From Palleronia sp. LCG004 (GTDB taxonomy: Bacteria; Pseudomonadota; Alphaproteobacteria; Rhodobacterales; Rhodobacteraceae), in assembly GCF_032931615.1 (NCBI RefSeq), contig NZ_CP136759.1, positions 992,001 through 1,056,000 on the forward strand: DNA of 64,000 nucleotides, written 5' to 3'. Positions within the stretch are counted from its first letter, which is position 1; each line of letters starts with the position of its first letter. Below the pieces are notes generated by a model. It made no database searches. It was not told the DNA's origin and was given only the letters and a program-made list of their open reading frames with translations. Below are positions 28,755 to 36,299 of the stretch, piece by piece. A program made the position numbers and the translations under genes.

Positions 28755-28823
28755 TCAGACGATGAATGTGATGACTGCGAGAACGATGGCCACAAGGCCA
28801 ACGAGATAGATGAGACTGTTCAT
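28755..28823 (-). CDS. 22-residue single-span membrane peptide
   Basis: The 23-codon frame encodes MNSLIYLVGLVAIVLAVITF plus IV, an almost wholly hydrophobic single membrane span. It lies 15 bases upstream of, and on the same strand as, the next gene, with GGGAAG about nine bases before its ATG. Such very short frames are usually missed by gene callers. The clean hydrophobicity and operon position favour a real gene heading this four-gene unit. Confidence 0.6.
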   Translation of the reverse strand: MNSLIYLVGLVAIVLAVITFIV

Positions 28824-28861
28824 GGTTCGGAGCTTCCCGCTGTCGTTTCGATGTACGACCA

Positions 28862-28885
28862 AAGCTCAAGAGCTTGTGAGGTTCC
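28862..28885 (-). promoter_or_regulatory. weak candidate general-stress (EcfG-like) promoter
   Basis: On the minus strand GGAAC (28885-28881) is followed after 16 bases by CTT and TTG. This resembles the GGAAC-N16/17-GTT consensus of alphaproteobacterial EcfG promoters but misses the first base of the -10 box. Position, about 40 bases before the small membrane peptide, fits. No upstream gene on this strand could otherwise drive the operon. Confidence 0.3.
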
Positions 28886-29018
28886 GTAGAGGTCAACCTT
28901 GCACGGCATACGCACGGCACCGATGGCGGTTTCGCGCCCGGTCCGGTCCTTGTGACGAACGACCAGCGGCATCCGGCGCATGGGGTGATGCGCCCGACGG
29001 TTGGTTCACGAAATCGAG

Positions 29019-29042
29019 AGGATTGGAGGCAAGTACCGGAAT
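29019..29042. repeat. left attachment site (att core copy)
   Basis: AGGATTGGAGGC-A-AGTACCGGAAT matches the sequence at the 3' end of tRNA-Cys (37880-37903) with a single difference (A for G at position 13). GC-rich host DNA lies to the left and AT-rich DNA to the right, so the junction is sharp. Confidence 0.88.
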
Positions 29043-29767
29043 GCCGTTCCTAAGTCAAAAAATACCGTAAGTATCGGATTCGAACTGTTAATTTTAAGTC
29101 GCGAACATACCCATACTGTCCCATGTACTGCCAATAGTAGTGTCGCTGAACGATAAAGGGCGTATCTGGGCTAAGACTTAAGTCCCGTAGGATCAATGCT
29201 CATACGTCCGTAAAGCAAAGTAAGCCCAGAGTTCATGATCCATCGAAGACACAGATGTGTATCAGTCTATCCACCGTCACGTCATTCGGCTTCAGTGGAG
29301 CAGGCATAATGTTCGTTAGAAGACAGGTAAATCTTAGCGTCATACCGAAGCCGGGTATGCAACCTGAAAAATTTTACCTTCAGAGGCCCAAAGATGCACG
29401 CAGCGAAAGTTGACTGCTAATCGACCCTCAGCGGATTTTGTTCACAACTTATACAAACCGTTGTGTTGCCTGCGGTCCTTAGGGTCGCAGGATGGGCCGC
29501 TTTTCGCAAACGACCCGAACCAACTACGGCAGTCAGCCTCCTCTGATGTTTGGAGCAAGGGGCAGGAAACAAATGAAGCAGTTGCATCAGGATCCGTGGT
29601 CCTTGAATGCAAGCCTGCGTGGCCAAACTAGTTCAGAAGAAGGTTGTTCTGTGTCAAACTTAAAAGCTTAGCTTGCAGGATTTCAACATCTTGACCAATG
29701 TATCCAAAGTTGCCCGCGTTCCAGGGCCGGGTTTAACTAGCTTTCATAAGCGACTTTGGGGAAGCAG
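29043..29767 (+). other. 725 bp without a convincing gene, upstream of the reverse transcriptase
   Basis: No frame here has both a ribosome site and family resemblance; two overlapping opposite-strand frames near 29410-29631 look like chance. What is visible: the paired decamers near the left end, a TATACA box at 29450-29455, and a hairpin at 29469-29491 (CCTGCG/CGCAGG with inner CC/GG around TTA). Long structured leaders of this kind carry the functional RNA in several defence-associated reverse transcriptase systems, so a non-coding RNA is possible but not shown. Confidence 0.4.
29114..29135. repeat. paired decamers near the left end (candidate integrase arm sites)
   Basis: TACTGTCCCA at 29114 and TACTGCCAAT at 29126 start 12 bp apart, in the same orientation and spacing as the pair TACTGCCAGT/TACTGCCAGT at 37801 and 37813 near the other end. 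They lie about 70 bp inside the left core repeat. Paired short repeats flanking the core are how tyrosine integrases recognise element ends. Confidence 0.5.
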
Positions 29768-31411
29768 ATGGTGACGAAAGACGAATTCCGTGCAGCAGCA
29801 AACCTAGCTGTTCTAAACTTAATAAAGCACGGGGATACAGACATTTTCCCATTAACTTTTGAAGGGCATGCTATATTTGATAACACAGAAAAATTCGTTG
29901 ATCTCATTTGTGAGTATGACGCGAATTTCGACGAATATTTAGCTCAGTATCCACCGTCAAACACCAATGCATTGATACCGGTGTCGTATTACGGTTTTCG
30001 ATGGGGTACGCAGATGGATCCAATCTGGAATGCCCATTTCCTGAGCTGCGTAATTGCTTTAGCCGAGAAGTTAGAGGCAGCTAGAGTAAAAACAGATGCA
30101 AAAATTGTCTTTTCTTATCGTTTTCAGCCGCAGAAAGACTGCGGCGATCTTTTTGACAGGAGTTTAAGTTGGCATGCATTTATGATGAGGTCACTTGAGA
30201 AATGTGATTCTTACGAGTTCGTCACAACTTGCGATATAAGTGAATTTTACCCTAGACTGAATCACCACAGACTAGAGAACGCACTGCTTCAAGTCGCTGG
30301 TGACACGCCTTATCCAAAAAGAATTATGGCGTTCTTGAGCAATTTCTCGAACACTAGATCATTCGGCTTGCCAATTGGCGGCCCTGCTGCACGTATTTTA
30401 TCTGAAATTACAATAAATCAGATCGATTGGCTATTGCAGAGTAAAAGAATTGATTTCGTGCGCTTTGCAGATGATTTCCATTTGTTTGCGAAAAGCCGCG
30501 AAGAAGCGTACCGGAATACTATTATCATTTCTGAGAAGCTTTTTGAAAATCAAGGGCTCTCCCTCCAGAAGTCTAAAACTCGAATAATGACCACGTCGGA
30601 GTTTAAGGCGACTAGTCCTGTTCAACTGCCTTTGGATGATGCTAAAGCGGAAGAAAAGGGAGAGAGAGATGTAGTACTCCCTGATCGCTCAAGAAGGCTC
30701 CTCAGCTTTTCTTTGAGGTTTGACCCATATTCACCAACCGCTGAAGAGGATTACGAGCGACTTAAAGAGGAAGTAAGAAACTTTGATATTCTTGGTCTTC
30801 TTAAGGAAGAACTGGCCAAGTCACGTGTTCACATTGCGCTGTCCAGAAAAATTGTTTCAGCTATTCACTACTTAGATGGTCAGACTAAAGACGATGCTGT
30901 CCTATCTGTGGTCGACAACAGTGATGTGCTTTACCCTATATTCTCCTCCGCACTGATAATGATGGACAAAGTTTTTAACGACCTGGGAGACGCTGCTAAG
31001 GATCGGTTAGTCGAAAAACTGATTGAACTAATAAGATCCGATTCTCACGTTCTAAGAGTCGATGTGCATCTTTGTTTTGCTTTGAGGGTTATTCAGCATT
31101 CAAATACTGAAAAGACCCAGCAGCTTCTTAAGGAGATATATGATACCCGAAGGTCAGACATAGTTTGCCGCGATATTATCCTTGTGATGGCGCTTTGGCG
31201 TGACTGGTATTGGCTTTCTGATTTGCGAAATAAGTATAGGCAACTGAGCGATCCTGAAAAGAGAGCTCTTTTAGTTGCGTCGTATACGCTCAAAGATGAA
31301 GGAAGACATTGGAGGGATCATATTAAGAAAGAATTGAACCCCTTTGAAAAATTTGTCTTGGCCTGGGCCGGTGAGCGGGTCGGGCATGGAAAAAGTGAAT
31401 TTTATCTATGA
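29768..31411 (+). CDS. reverse transcriptase of the UG/Abi (defence-associated) kind
   Basis: The ATG at 29768 follows GGGGA; an in-frame TTG lies twelve bases upstream. The 547-residue protein has RT palm motifs in order: motif A TCDISEFYPRLNHHRLENAL (Asp156), GLPIGGPAARILSEI (about 200-214) and the catalytic box VRFADDFHLF (Asp235, Asp236), here FADD in place of YADD. Residues from about 300 form a long, mostly helical C-terminal region with no maturase or endonuclease motif, as in Abi/UG enzymes. It is coupled by ATGA to a nuclease gene. Retron, DGR and group II intron features were not found. The role in phage defence is inferred from family and island context. Confidence 0.85.
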   Translation: MVTKDEFRAAANLAVLNLIKHGDTDIFPLTFEGHAIFDNTEKFVDLICEYDANFDEYLAQYPPSNTNALIPVSYYGFRWGTQMDPIWNAHFLSCVIALAEKLEAARVKTDAKIVFSYRFQPQKDCGDLFDRSLSWHAFMMRSLEKCDSYEFVTTCDISEFYPRLNHHRLENALLQVAGDTPYPKRIMAFLSNFSNTRSFGLPIGGPAARILSEITINQIDWLLQSKRIDFVRFADDFHLFAKSREEAYRNTIIISEKLFENQGLSLQKSKTRIMTTSEFKATSPVQLPLDDAKAEEKGERDVVLPDRSRRLLSFSLRFDPYSPTAEEDYERLKEEVRNFDILGLLKEELAKSRVHIALSRKIVSAIHYLDGQTKDDAVLSVVDNSDVLYPIFSSALIMMDKVFNDLGDAAKDRLVEKLIELIRSDSHVLRVDVHLCFALRVIQHSNTEKTQQLLKEIYDTRRSDIVCRDIILVMALWRDWYWLSDLRNKYRQLSDPEKRALLVASYTLKDEGRHWRDHIKKELNPFEKFVLAWAGERVGHGKSEFYL

Positions 31412-32103
31412 TTGATGCATCGAGCTTCGCAAATCTTCATAATGCCTTTTGGGCGGAGAATGCTCCTACATCAGAGCATTTCGTACGACGACTGAATCTT
31501 GAGTATACTGATCGATGGTCACCGCCGATTAAGAAACCTGGTGGTCCGATTAGGGCTGCACTCGTTGCAGAGATTGCCTTCGCGAAATTTTGCACGCCGG
31601 TAGGTTTAATGTCTAAGGCTAACTTGGAAGCGATTGCAATTGGCGAAGCACGCAGACGATTGAGGCCATTAACAGACAGCCCGGATGAGTTGGATGTAGC
31701 AGTATCTCCGGATGAAAAGGTTCAGATTGACAATCTCGAGAACAACCTTCGAGGGTTTTTTAAAAAGAACGCGGCAACAGTAGTATTAAGGCCTACGTTT
31801 AGTGGCTGTGGCTATGTGGATGCATGTGAGGGAGATGTTGTTTATGGTGCTACATTGTATGAAATTAAGGCAGTAGATCGCTCGTTCAGGAGTGCTGATA
31901 TACGTCAATTGATTACCTATTGTGCGCTTAACCACGCCTCTCAGGATTTTGATTTGCGCTATATTGGAATTTTTAATCCTCGGCGCGGAGTATCATTTGA
32001 TATGTCAATAGACCGGGTATGCAGGGAAATATCTGGACGTTCGCAACAGGAATTATTGAGTGAAATTGTTTCGTGCGTTTCTAGTGGGGATATTTCGCGT
32101 TAA
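31408..32103 (+). CDS. PD-(D/E)XK-type nuclease coupled to the reverse transcriptase
   Basis: The 231-residue protein overlaps the reverse transcriptase stop codon by four bases (ATGA). From about residue 133 it reads GCGYVDACEGD, then TLYEIKAVD (Glu152-x-Lys154), then RQLITYCAL (Gln167, Tyr171). Asp, E-x-K and Q-x3-Y in this order are the active-site pattern of the RecB/Cas4-like branch of PD-(D/E)XK nucleases. The N-terminal 130 residues are not recognised. Base composition matches the RT gene, so the two probably travelled as a unit. The assignment rests on motifs seen by eye; the fold should be tested. Confidence 0.65.
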   Translation: MIDASSFANLHNAFWAENAPTSEHFVRRLNLEYTDRWSPPIKKPGGPIRAALVAEIAFAKFCTPVGLMSKANLEAIAIGEARRRLRPLTDSPDELDVAVSPDEKVQIDNLENNLRGFFKKNAATVVLRPTFSGCGYVDACEGDVVYGATLYEIKAVDRSFRSADIRQLITYCALNHASQDFDLRYIGIFNPRRGVSFDMSIDRVCREISGRSQQELLSEIVSCVSSGDISR

Positions 32104-32537
32104 TCTTATCTAAATTAACTAATTAAAGATTTTTAAAACTGTTTAAAATGCTTTAAGTTTTAACTTTACGTCTGTTTACACAACTTAGCTCATCTTTACT
32201 GCGGAATAGATTTGTTTTGCTTATGGCCTTTATACGTGCAGGAATCTGTAAGAAACTGAACAAGTCTTCGTTGTGACAGATTAATCCTCGCAATGTAATT
32301 AGCTACTTCTGCCAATTGAGTGCGGTTCGGATCAAATCGCACGACAAGTGAAGAATGACAATATGGTAAGGGTAATGATTCAATGCTTCGGTACACCATA
32401 GAGAAGTATCAAGAGCTTGCTAGGTACCGGCTTTTACTGAGATACAGGCGAATTTTTCAGGAGTATCACAACGAAAGAAATAAGAGATTTTAGAGCAATA
32501 TTTTGAGGAGGATTTCCGGAGTCACGGAATGGGTGAT
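32104..32537. other. 434 bp intergenic region, very AT-rich at its left end
   Basis: The first 80 bp after the nuclease stop are extremely AT-rich (repeated TTTAAAA/TTAAA tracts), without a clear GC hairpin and T-run. The rest holds a 67-codon minus-strand frame (32196-32399) with no ribosome site or family resemblance. I see no RNA gene or repeat. The AT tract could be a terminator region or an easily melted site for the adjacent polymerase-like gene's replication role; neither is proved. Confidence 0.5.
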
Positions 32538-34046
32538 TTATACTGATTCAAAGCGAACCCTGCCGCCTGGACACACCTCCCCGAACGCGTCCAACATAGC
32601 CGTCCGTAGCTGATCCTCGTACCGCGATTGAACGAGGAAGCTGTCATGGATCGGAATACCAACGATCCCGACGTTTAGAAGCTTCGCCAGAACACGCAGC
32701 GCGATCTCGCTATCCTTGTGCTGTAGCTCTCCCCAGGCCGCTTTCTTAGCGGTCCCGTCATGCGGACAGACGCCAGGATGAGCATTCCAAAACTGATCGT
32801 AGAGCGTCTCAGCGTCATCCATGTTCCGACGCTGTAGGCGCAGCTTGTTCCTGAGTGCGCTGACAGCCTCCTGCTTCGAGCTGGTCCCAACCGAGACAAT
32901 CAGAACAAGCTTCATGTCGTCGCGGTGGGGGGACATGCCTGGTAGGGCGTAGAGATCGGGTTCTTCCGGCAGGGGGACGGCTCGAAGCGCGTAGAGCAAG
33001 GCGAGTTGCATCGACGTGTAGTCCAGCTCGATGACCGGATCTCCGTCGAAGGTGTGATTCTTCCGCCCTCGGCTCGGGATCTCTTGAACGAAGTGGCCGT
33101 ACAGGCGCCCTCCCGTGCCGTCTTTTCCTGAAAACTGCCGATAGAGAGTGCATTGACCGCCATAGACGAGGTGCGACCTGCCATCCCGGTAGTTGTACAG
33201 GTCGTCATACTCTCGGTACGTCGTGAGTGCGTACTCGATTTGCAGCTTTGCCAACGCGTCGTTCAGGGCCGGTATAACCATCTCGTACCCTTGTAGGGGA
33301 CGGATCAACTTAAGGGCTTTCGCCTTGGCCTTCTTCCCTGCTTTGGGCTTTGAGCACCAAAGGACGGACTCGCAGCCTTTTCCGGTATCGGGGTCGCTTT
33401 GCCTGAGATACGGATGCCCTCCGAATATAAGCTTTTGCTGAACCATCCAGTCTAGAAATGGTCCCGCCGCGCTGATCCGAGTCCGCATTCCCTTCCGGGC
33501 GGATCGGTTGTAGAATCCCTTCTCGTAATCCAGCCATATTTCCCCCGTTTCGAGGCAATGCAGTTCTCGGAGATGGTTCAGGACTGTCTTGAATGCGCGG
33601 TAGCTTAGATCCCGGTATACTGATCGGGGTGAATAGTCTTCGCTCCGCAGCGGAACAGCGACATAGCGATTACGTATTCCGCATTTGTCGAGAGGGATCG
33701 AGGCGATATGGGCGAGGCTATGCAGGATGAAACGGAGGGCGGTAAGGTGTTTACCCCTTGATCGTAGGGGGAGGTTGGAGCGTTCTAGATCCTGTAGCAT
33801 TCCGTATAGGGAGTGAGAGGCATCGACTAGCCTTTCAAGGTACGGATTTGGACCCTCAATTCTGTGTAGGAGGGGTATTGAATTCTCCAGGTTATCGCGG
33901 GGATTTTTAAGGTTGGTTTGAAAGCCGGGGTTTACATTCGGGCTTACACTTTCGCTGTCATCAAAGAGATCAGAATCATCCATACTGGATCGCGCTACCT
34001 TAAAGGGGGAGGAGGAGGGGCATTCCCTATTACTGGAATCACTCAC
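32538..34046 (-). CDS. compact family-A DNA polymerase-like protein
   Basis: The 502-residue protein (GTG start; an ATG at 33983 is an alternative) carries the palm/finger motifs of family-A polymerases in order: GGRLYGHFVQEIPSRGR (about 312-328; compare TGRLSS..LQNIP), motif A VIELDYTSMQLALLYAL (Asp342), motif B HRDDMKLVLIVSVGTS (Arg375, Lys379) and motif C IPIHDSFLV (His467-Asp468). No 3'-5' or 5'-3' exonuclease domain is present, and the N-terminal 250 residues are unfamiliar. It may prime or carry out replication of the excised element. Codon use is intermediate between host and RT module, suggesting a separate origin. Confidence 0.65.
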   Translation of the reverse strand: MSDSSNRECPSSSPFKVARSSMDDSDLFDDSESVSPNVNPGFQTNLKNPRDNLENSIPLLHRIEGPNPYLERLVDASHSLYGMLQDLERSNLPLRSRGKHLTALRFILHSLAHIASIPLDKCGIRNRYVAVPLRSEDYSPRSVYRDLSYRAFKTVLNHLRELHCLETGEIWLDYEKGFYNRSARKGMRTRISAAGPFLDWMVQQKLIFGGHPYLRQSDPDTGKGCESVLWCSKPKAGKKAKAKALKLIRPLQGYEMVIPALNDALAKLQIEYALTTYREYDDLYNYRDGRSHLVYGGQCTLYRQFSGKDGTGGRLYGHFVQEIPSRGRKNHTFDGDPVIELDYTSMQLALLYALRAVPLPEEPDLYALPGMSPHRDDMKLVLIVSVGTSSKQEAVSALRNKLRLQRRNMDDAETLYDQFWNAHPGVCPHDGTAKKAAWGELQHKDSEIALRVLAKLLNVGIVGIPIHDSFLVQSRYEDQLRTAMLDAFGEVCPGGRVRFESV

Positions 34047-34056
34047 TCACCCTGGG

Positions 34057-34260
34057 TTACCCGTAGCGTGACCAATTCAACGTTGAGACTGCGTTCGCAT
34101 AAGATCCTCCTGCCCGCCTTTCTCGAGCCAGCTTGACAGTAATTGAATCTAAGATGGTGGCGGGATCATGCACGTAATCGTATACCCCGGCATGGTGCCC
34201 GCCCCTGTCCGTCAATAGTGCCTGGGAGCCTATGAGAAGCTCTGTGAGCGCTGAATTCAT
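34057..34260 (-). CDS. small hypothetical protein upstream of the polymerase-like gene
   Basis: The 67-residue frame starts MNSALTELLIGSQALLTDRG and ends ten bases before the GTG of the polymerase-like gene on the same strand. It contains no motif that I recognise and lacks a clear ribosome site (a GTG fifteen bases upstream is no better). Position in the expected operon is the main support. Confidence 0.35.
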   Translation of the reverse strand: MNSALTELLIGSQALLTDRGGHHAGVYDYVHDPATILDSITVKLARERRAGGSYANAVSTLNWSRYG

Positions 34261-34393
34261 CGTAAGGCTACCCACACAGCCAAATACACTTATCGCCTTG
34301 AGATCGCTTCTGAGGGCCTCTCTCGCGCTATCATCCTAAGCTGGACCGTGAGGAAATCATGCAAACGGAATTGTTCGATAGGGTATAGTCTAG

Positions 34394-34484
34394 CGGACAC
34401 GTAAAATCCGTCTCAAACAGGTGTCCGTAAGGCTTGCTTTCGATCTACGGACATGCTTCTTACCGGACAACACCCTTTCGGACA
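34394..34484. repeat. cluster of five CGGACA/TGTCCG hexamers upstream of the serine recombinase
   Basis: CGGACAC at 34394 and its inverse GTGTCCG at 34421 form an interrupted palindrome with a 20-bp gap. Direct CGGACA copies follow at 34448, 34464 and 34479, spaced 15-16 bp. All lie within 105 bp of the recombinase start. They look like binding sites for a DNA-binding protein, most simply the recombinase (res-like or autoregulatory), or iterons for the divergent replication-type genes. Confidence 0.55.
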
Positions 34485-34497
34485 GTTCGAGGATGGC

Positions 34498-35133
34498 ATG
34501 ACCACGATTTTCTATGCCCGTGTGAGCACGGCAGACCAAACGCTCGACCATCAGGTTACCCAGGCACGGAAAGCCGGATTCGAGATAGACGAGATTCTCT
34601 CAGATCATGGCGTGTCTGGCGTCAGTACAGCTCTCCGAGATCGCCCCGAGGGGAAACGGCTCTTCGACAAGCTCCGGAAGGGCGACACGCTGGTTGTTCG
34701 GTGGGTGGACCGCCTAGGACGCAACTACCAGGACGTGACCGACACGATCCGGGAGTTCATGCGTCGTGGCGTGACCATCCGCACGGTCATCAACGGCATG
34801 ATCTTCGACGGCACCCCGCAAGATCCCATGCAAGAGGCCGTGAGAGACGCTCTTATTGCATTCATGGCCGCAACGGCACAGGCACAGGCGGAAGCGACAA
34901 AAGAGGCTCAGAGGGCCGGTATAGAGGCTGCACGGGGAGATGACCGGAAGTACCGGGGCAGGAAACCTTCGTATGACCGGGAGACGTTAGAGATCGTCCT
35001 GTCCATGCTGTCGAACGGGGACGGGGCAAGCGCGATCTCGAAGGCGACAGGACTCAGCCGCCAAACAATTTTAAGGATTAAAAATAGCCCGCACGATAGT
35101 CAAAAAAACCTCAACAATTGGCTAAAAATTTGA
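34498..35133 (+). CDS. serine recombinase (resolvase/invertase family)
   Basis: The start at 34498 is preceded by GAGGA. The 211-residue protein has the catalytic serine in FYARVSTADQ (Ser10), GVSGV at about 39, the conserved arginines in RWVDRLGRN (Arg68, Arg72, Arg75) and a C-terminal helix-turn-helix (ASAISKATGLSRQTILRIKN). It is of small resolvase/DNA-invertase size, not a large serine integrase. It may resolve multimers or control an invertible segment of the element; repeats in its leader could be its sites. Confidence 0.92.
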   Translation: MTTIFYARVSTADQTLDHQVTQARKAGFEIDEILSDHGVSGVSTALRDRPEGKRLFDKLRKGDTLVVRWVDRLGRNYQDVTDTIREFMRRGVTIRTVINGMIFDGTPQDPMQEAVRDALIAFMAATAQAQAEATKEAQRAGIEAARGDDRKYRGRKPSYDRETLEIVLSMLSNGDGASAISKATGLSRQTILRIKNSPHDSQKNLNNWLKI

Positions 35134-35158
35134 GCCGAATGTACTGAACATATTATTC

Positions 35159-36082
35159 CTACATTGACCTGTACGATTCAAAATTATTCAAGTCGGAAGA
35201 GTCCGTAAATCCGAAGCTATTTAATGCAGGTAAGACCACTTCATACCCTCCATCTGGAATTTTCCGTGAACAAACTTCCAACGACCAGCCACCTCGAAAA
35301 TAATAATTCGCACCGAACGAATCTTCGTAATCTATAATCAATCCAATTGTGGCGTACTTGCTACCTATATCTAGATCCTCAAGAATTTCGAGGTTCCCAA
35401 AGTTAGTTACTAAATTTACAGGTGTAACGCCAGGATATACCGTATGAATATCCCCTTTTTGGAAAACATTATTCTCGTGATCTGAGTGTAGCGGTTCGAA
35501 TACATTTCCTGCAGGTTGACCCTTGCTCCACTCATTGTAAACGATCCTTAAACTTTTAACACAAGCCGGAGTTTTGCCAAAGTTAGATATTTTAAAAGTT
35601 AATTTCCAGCCATCTTCTTTCCGCGTGAAATTATCGGCGAAAGTAAAATCCTGCTCTACGTCAGCGTATATATAAGGTCTCATTTCCCAATGAGAGTAAA
35701 ATCTTGACGAAATAAGTGCTTTCGATGCTAAAACGTTACTTCTTCGCGCAATCTGAAGCGACCATAAGACAAAAAGTGTTCCTATGGGAACAAAGATTGT
35801 TGATAAAAGAGTGTATCTTGCGGTGCTTTGAGCAGCATCCTTCATCAGCTGTGTCGCAGCACTAATCTCTTTTTGCGTTGCAAGCGCATCACGATCGAGT
35901 TCAAATGCTTGTTGCTCTTGATGCTGACGATCTAAAAAGTTTTGGTATGTATCAAGTATAAAGCCAGGAGAATTTAACTGTACAGAATTTTCAAGAACAT
36001 TGTCATCAATTGAATTACGGCTTTGCGCGTGAGCTATGCCAAAAAAGAATTTTAGAGTACAGAAAATTAAAATATACTTCAT
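35159..36082 (-). CDS. membrane protein of unknown function
   Basis: The 307-residue protein begins with a signal-like hydrophobic segment ending in AHA (residues 1-19). It has a coiled, charged stretch (about 50-85), one clear membrane segment (about 89-111, YTLLSTIFVPIGTLFVLWSL) and a C-terminal soluble domain (about 130-290) of beta-rich appearance (WKLTFKISNFGKTPACVKSL). That NFGKTPA pattern is seen in many uncharacterised island-borne proteins. It is the most AT-rich gene of the element and converges on the recombinase gene. No function can be named. Confidence 0.75.
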   Translation of the reverse strand: MKYILIFCTLKFFFGIAHAQSRNSIDDNVLENSVQLNSPGFILDTYQNFLDRQHQEQQAFELDRDALATQKEISAATQLMKDAAQSTARYTLLSTIFVPIGTLFVLWSLQIARRSNVLASKALISSRFYSHWEMRPYIYADVEQDFTFADNFTRKEDGWKLTFKISNFGKTPACVKSLRIVYNEWSKGQPAGNVFEPLHSDHENNVFQKGDIHTVYPGVTPVNLVTNFGNLEILEDLDIGSKYATIGLIIDYEDSFGANYYFRGGWSLEVCSRKIPDGGYEVVLPALNSFGFTDSSDLNNFESYRSM

Positions 36083-36299
36083 AAACTTCTATATCTGATC
36101 ACTGCAAAGGCTTCAAATTATGAATAAGGTTTTTGACTTAACTTAAAATTTAATCATCACGTAAAAAATAATTACCTGCTTAATTGTTATACAGCAAAGC
36201 TCCGACAGATGTACTAGATTGATTTAAATAGCATGTTCTTTTCATCCACACTGTTTCAGTATTTACCGGTCGAGAGCTAAATCACAAATCTTTATTAAG

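Noticed and set aside
26577..28823. Holin-like gene as evidence for a prophage
   Set aside because: DUF1469-type holin-superfamily genes are common chromosomal genes; no other phage gene is present and composition matches the host.
29410..29631. 73- and 69-codon frames on opposite strands upstream of the reverse transcriptase
   Set aside because: They overlap each other, lack ribosome sites and family resemblance, and lie in the structured non-coding stretch.
29768..31411. Reverse transcriptase as a retron, diversity-generating or group II intron enzyme
   Set aside because: I find no VTG or NAxxH retron motif, no template/variable repeat pair, and no maturase or HNH domain; the helical C-terminus fits UG/Abi enzymes.
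32196..32399. 67-codon minus-strand frame after the nuclease gene
   Set aside because: No ribosome site, no recognisable sequence features, and AT-rich context where such frames arise by chance.
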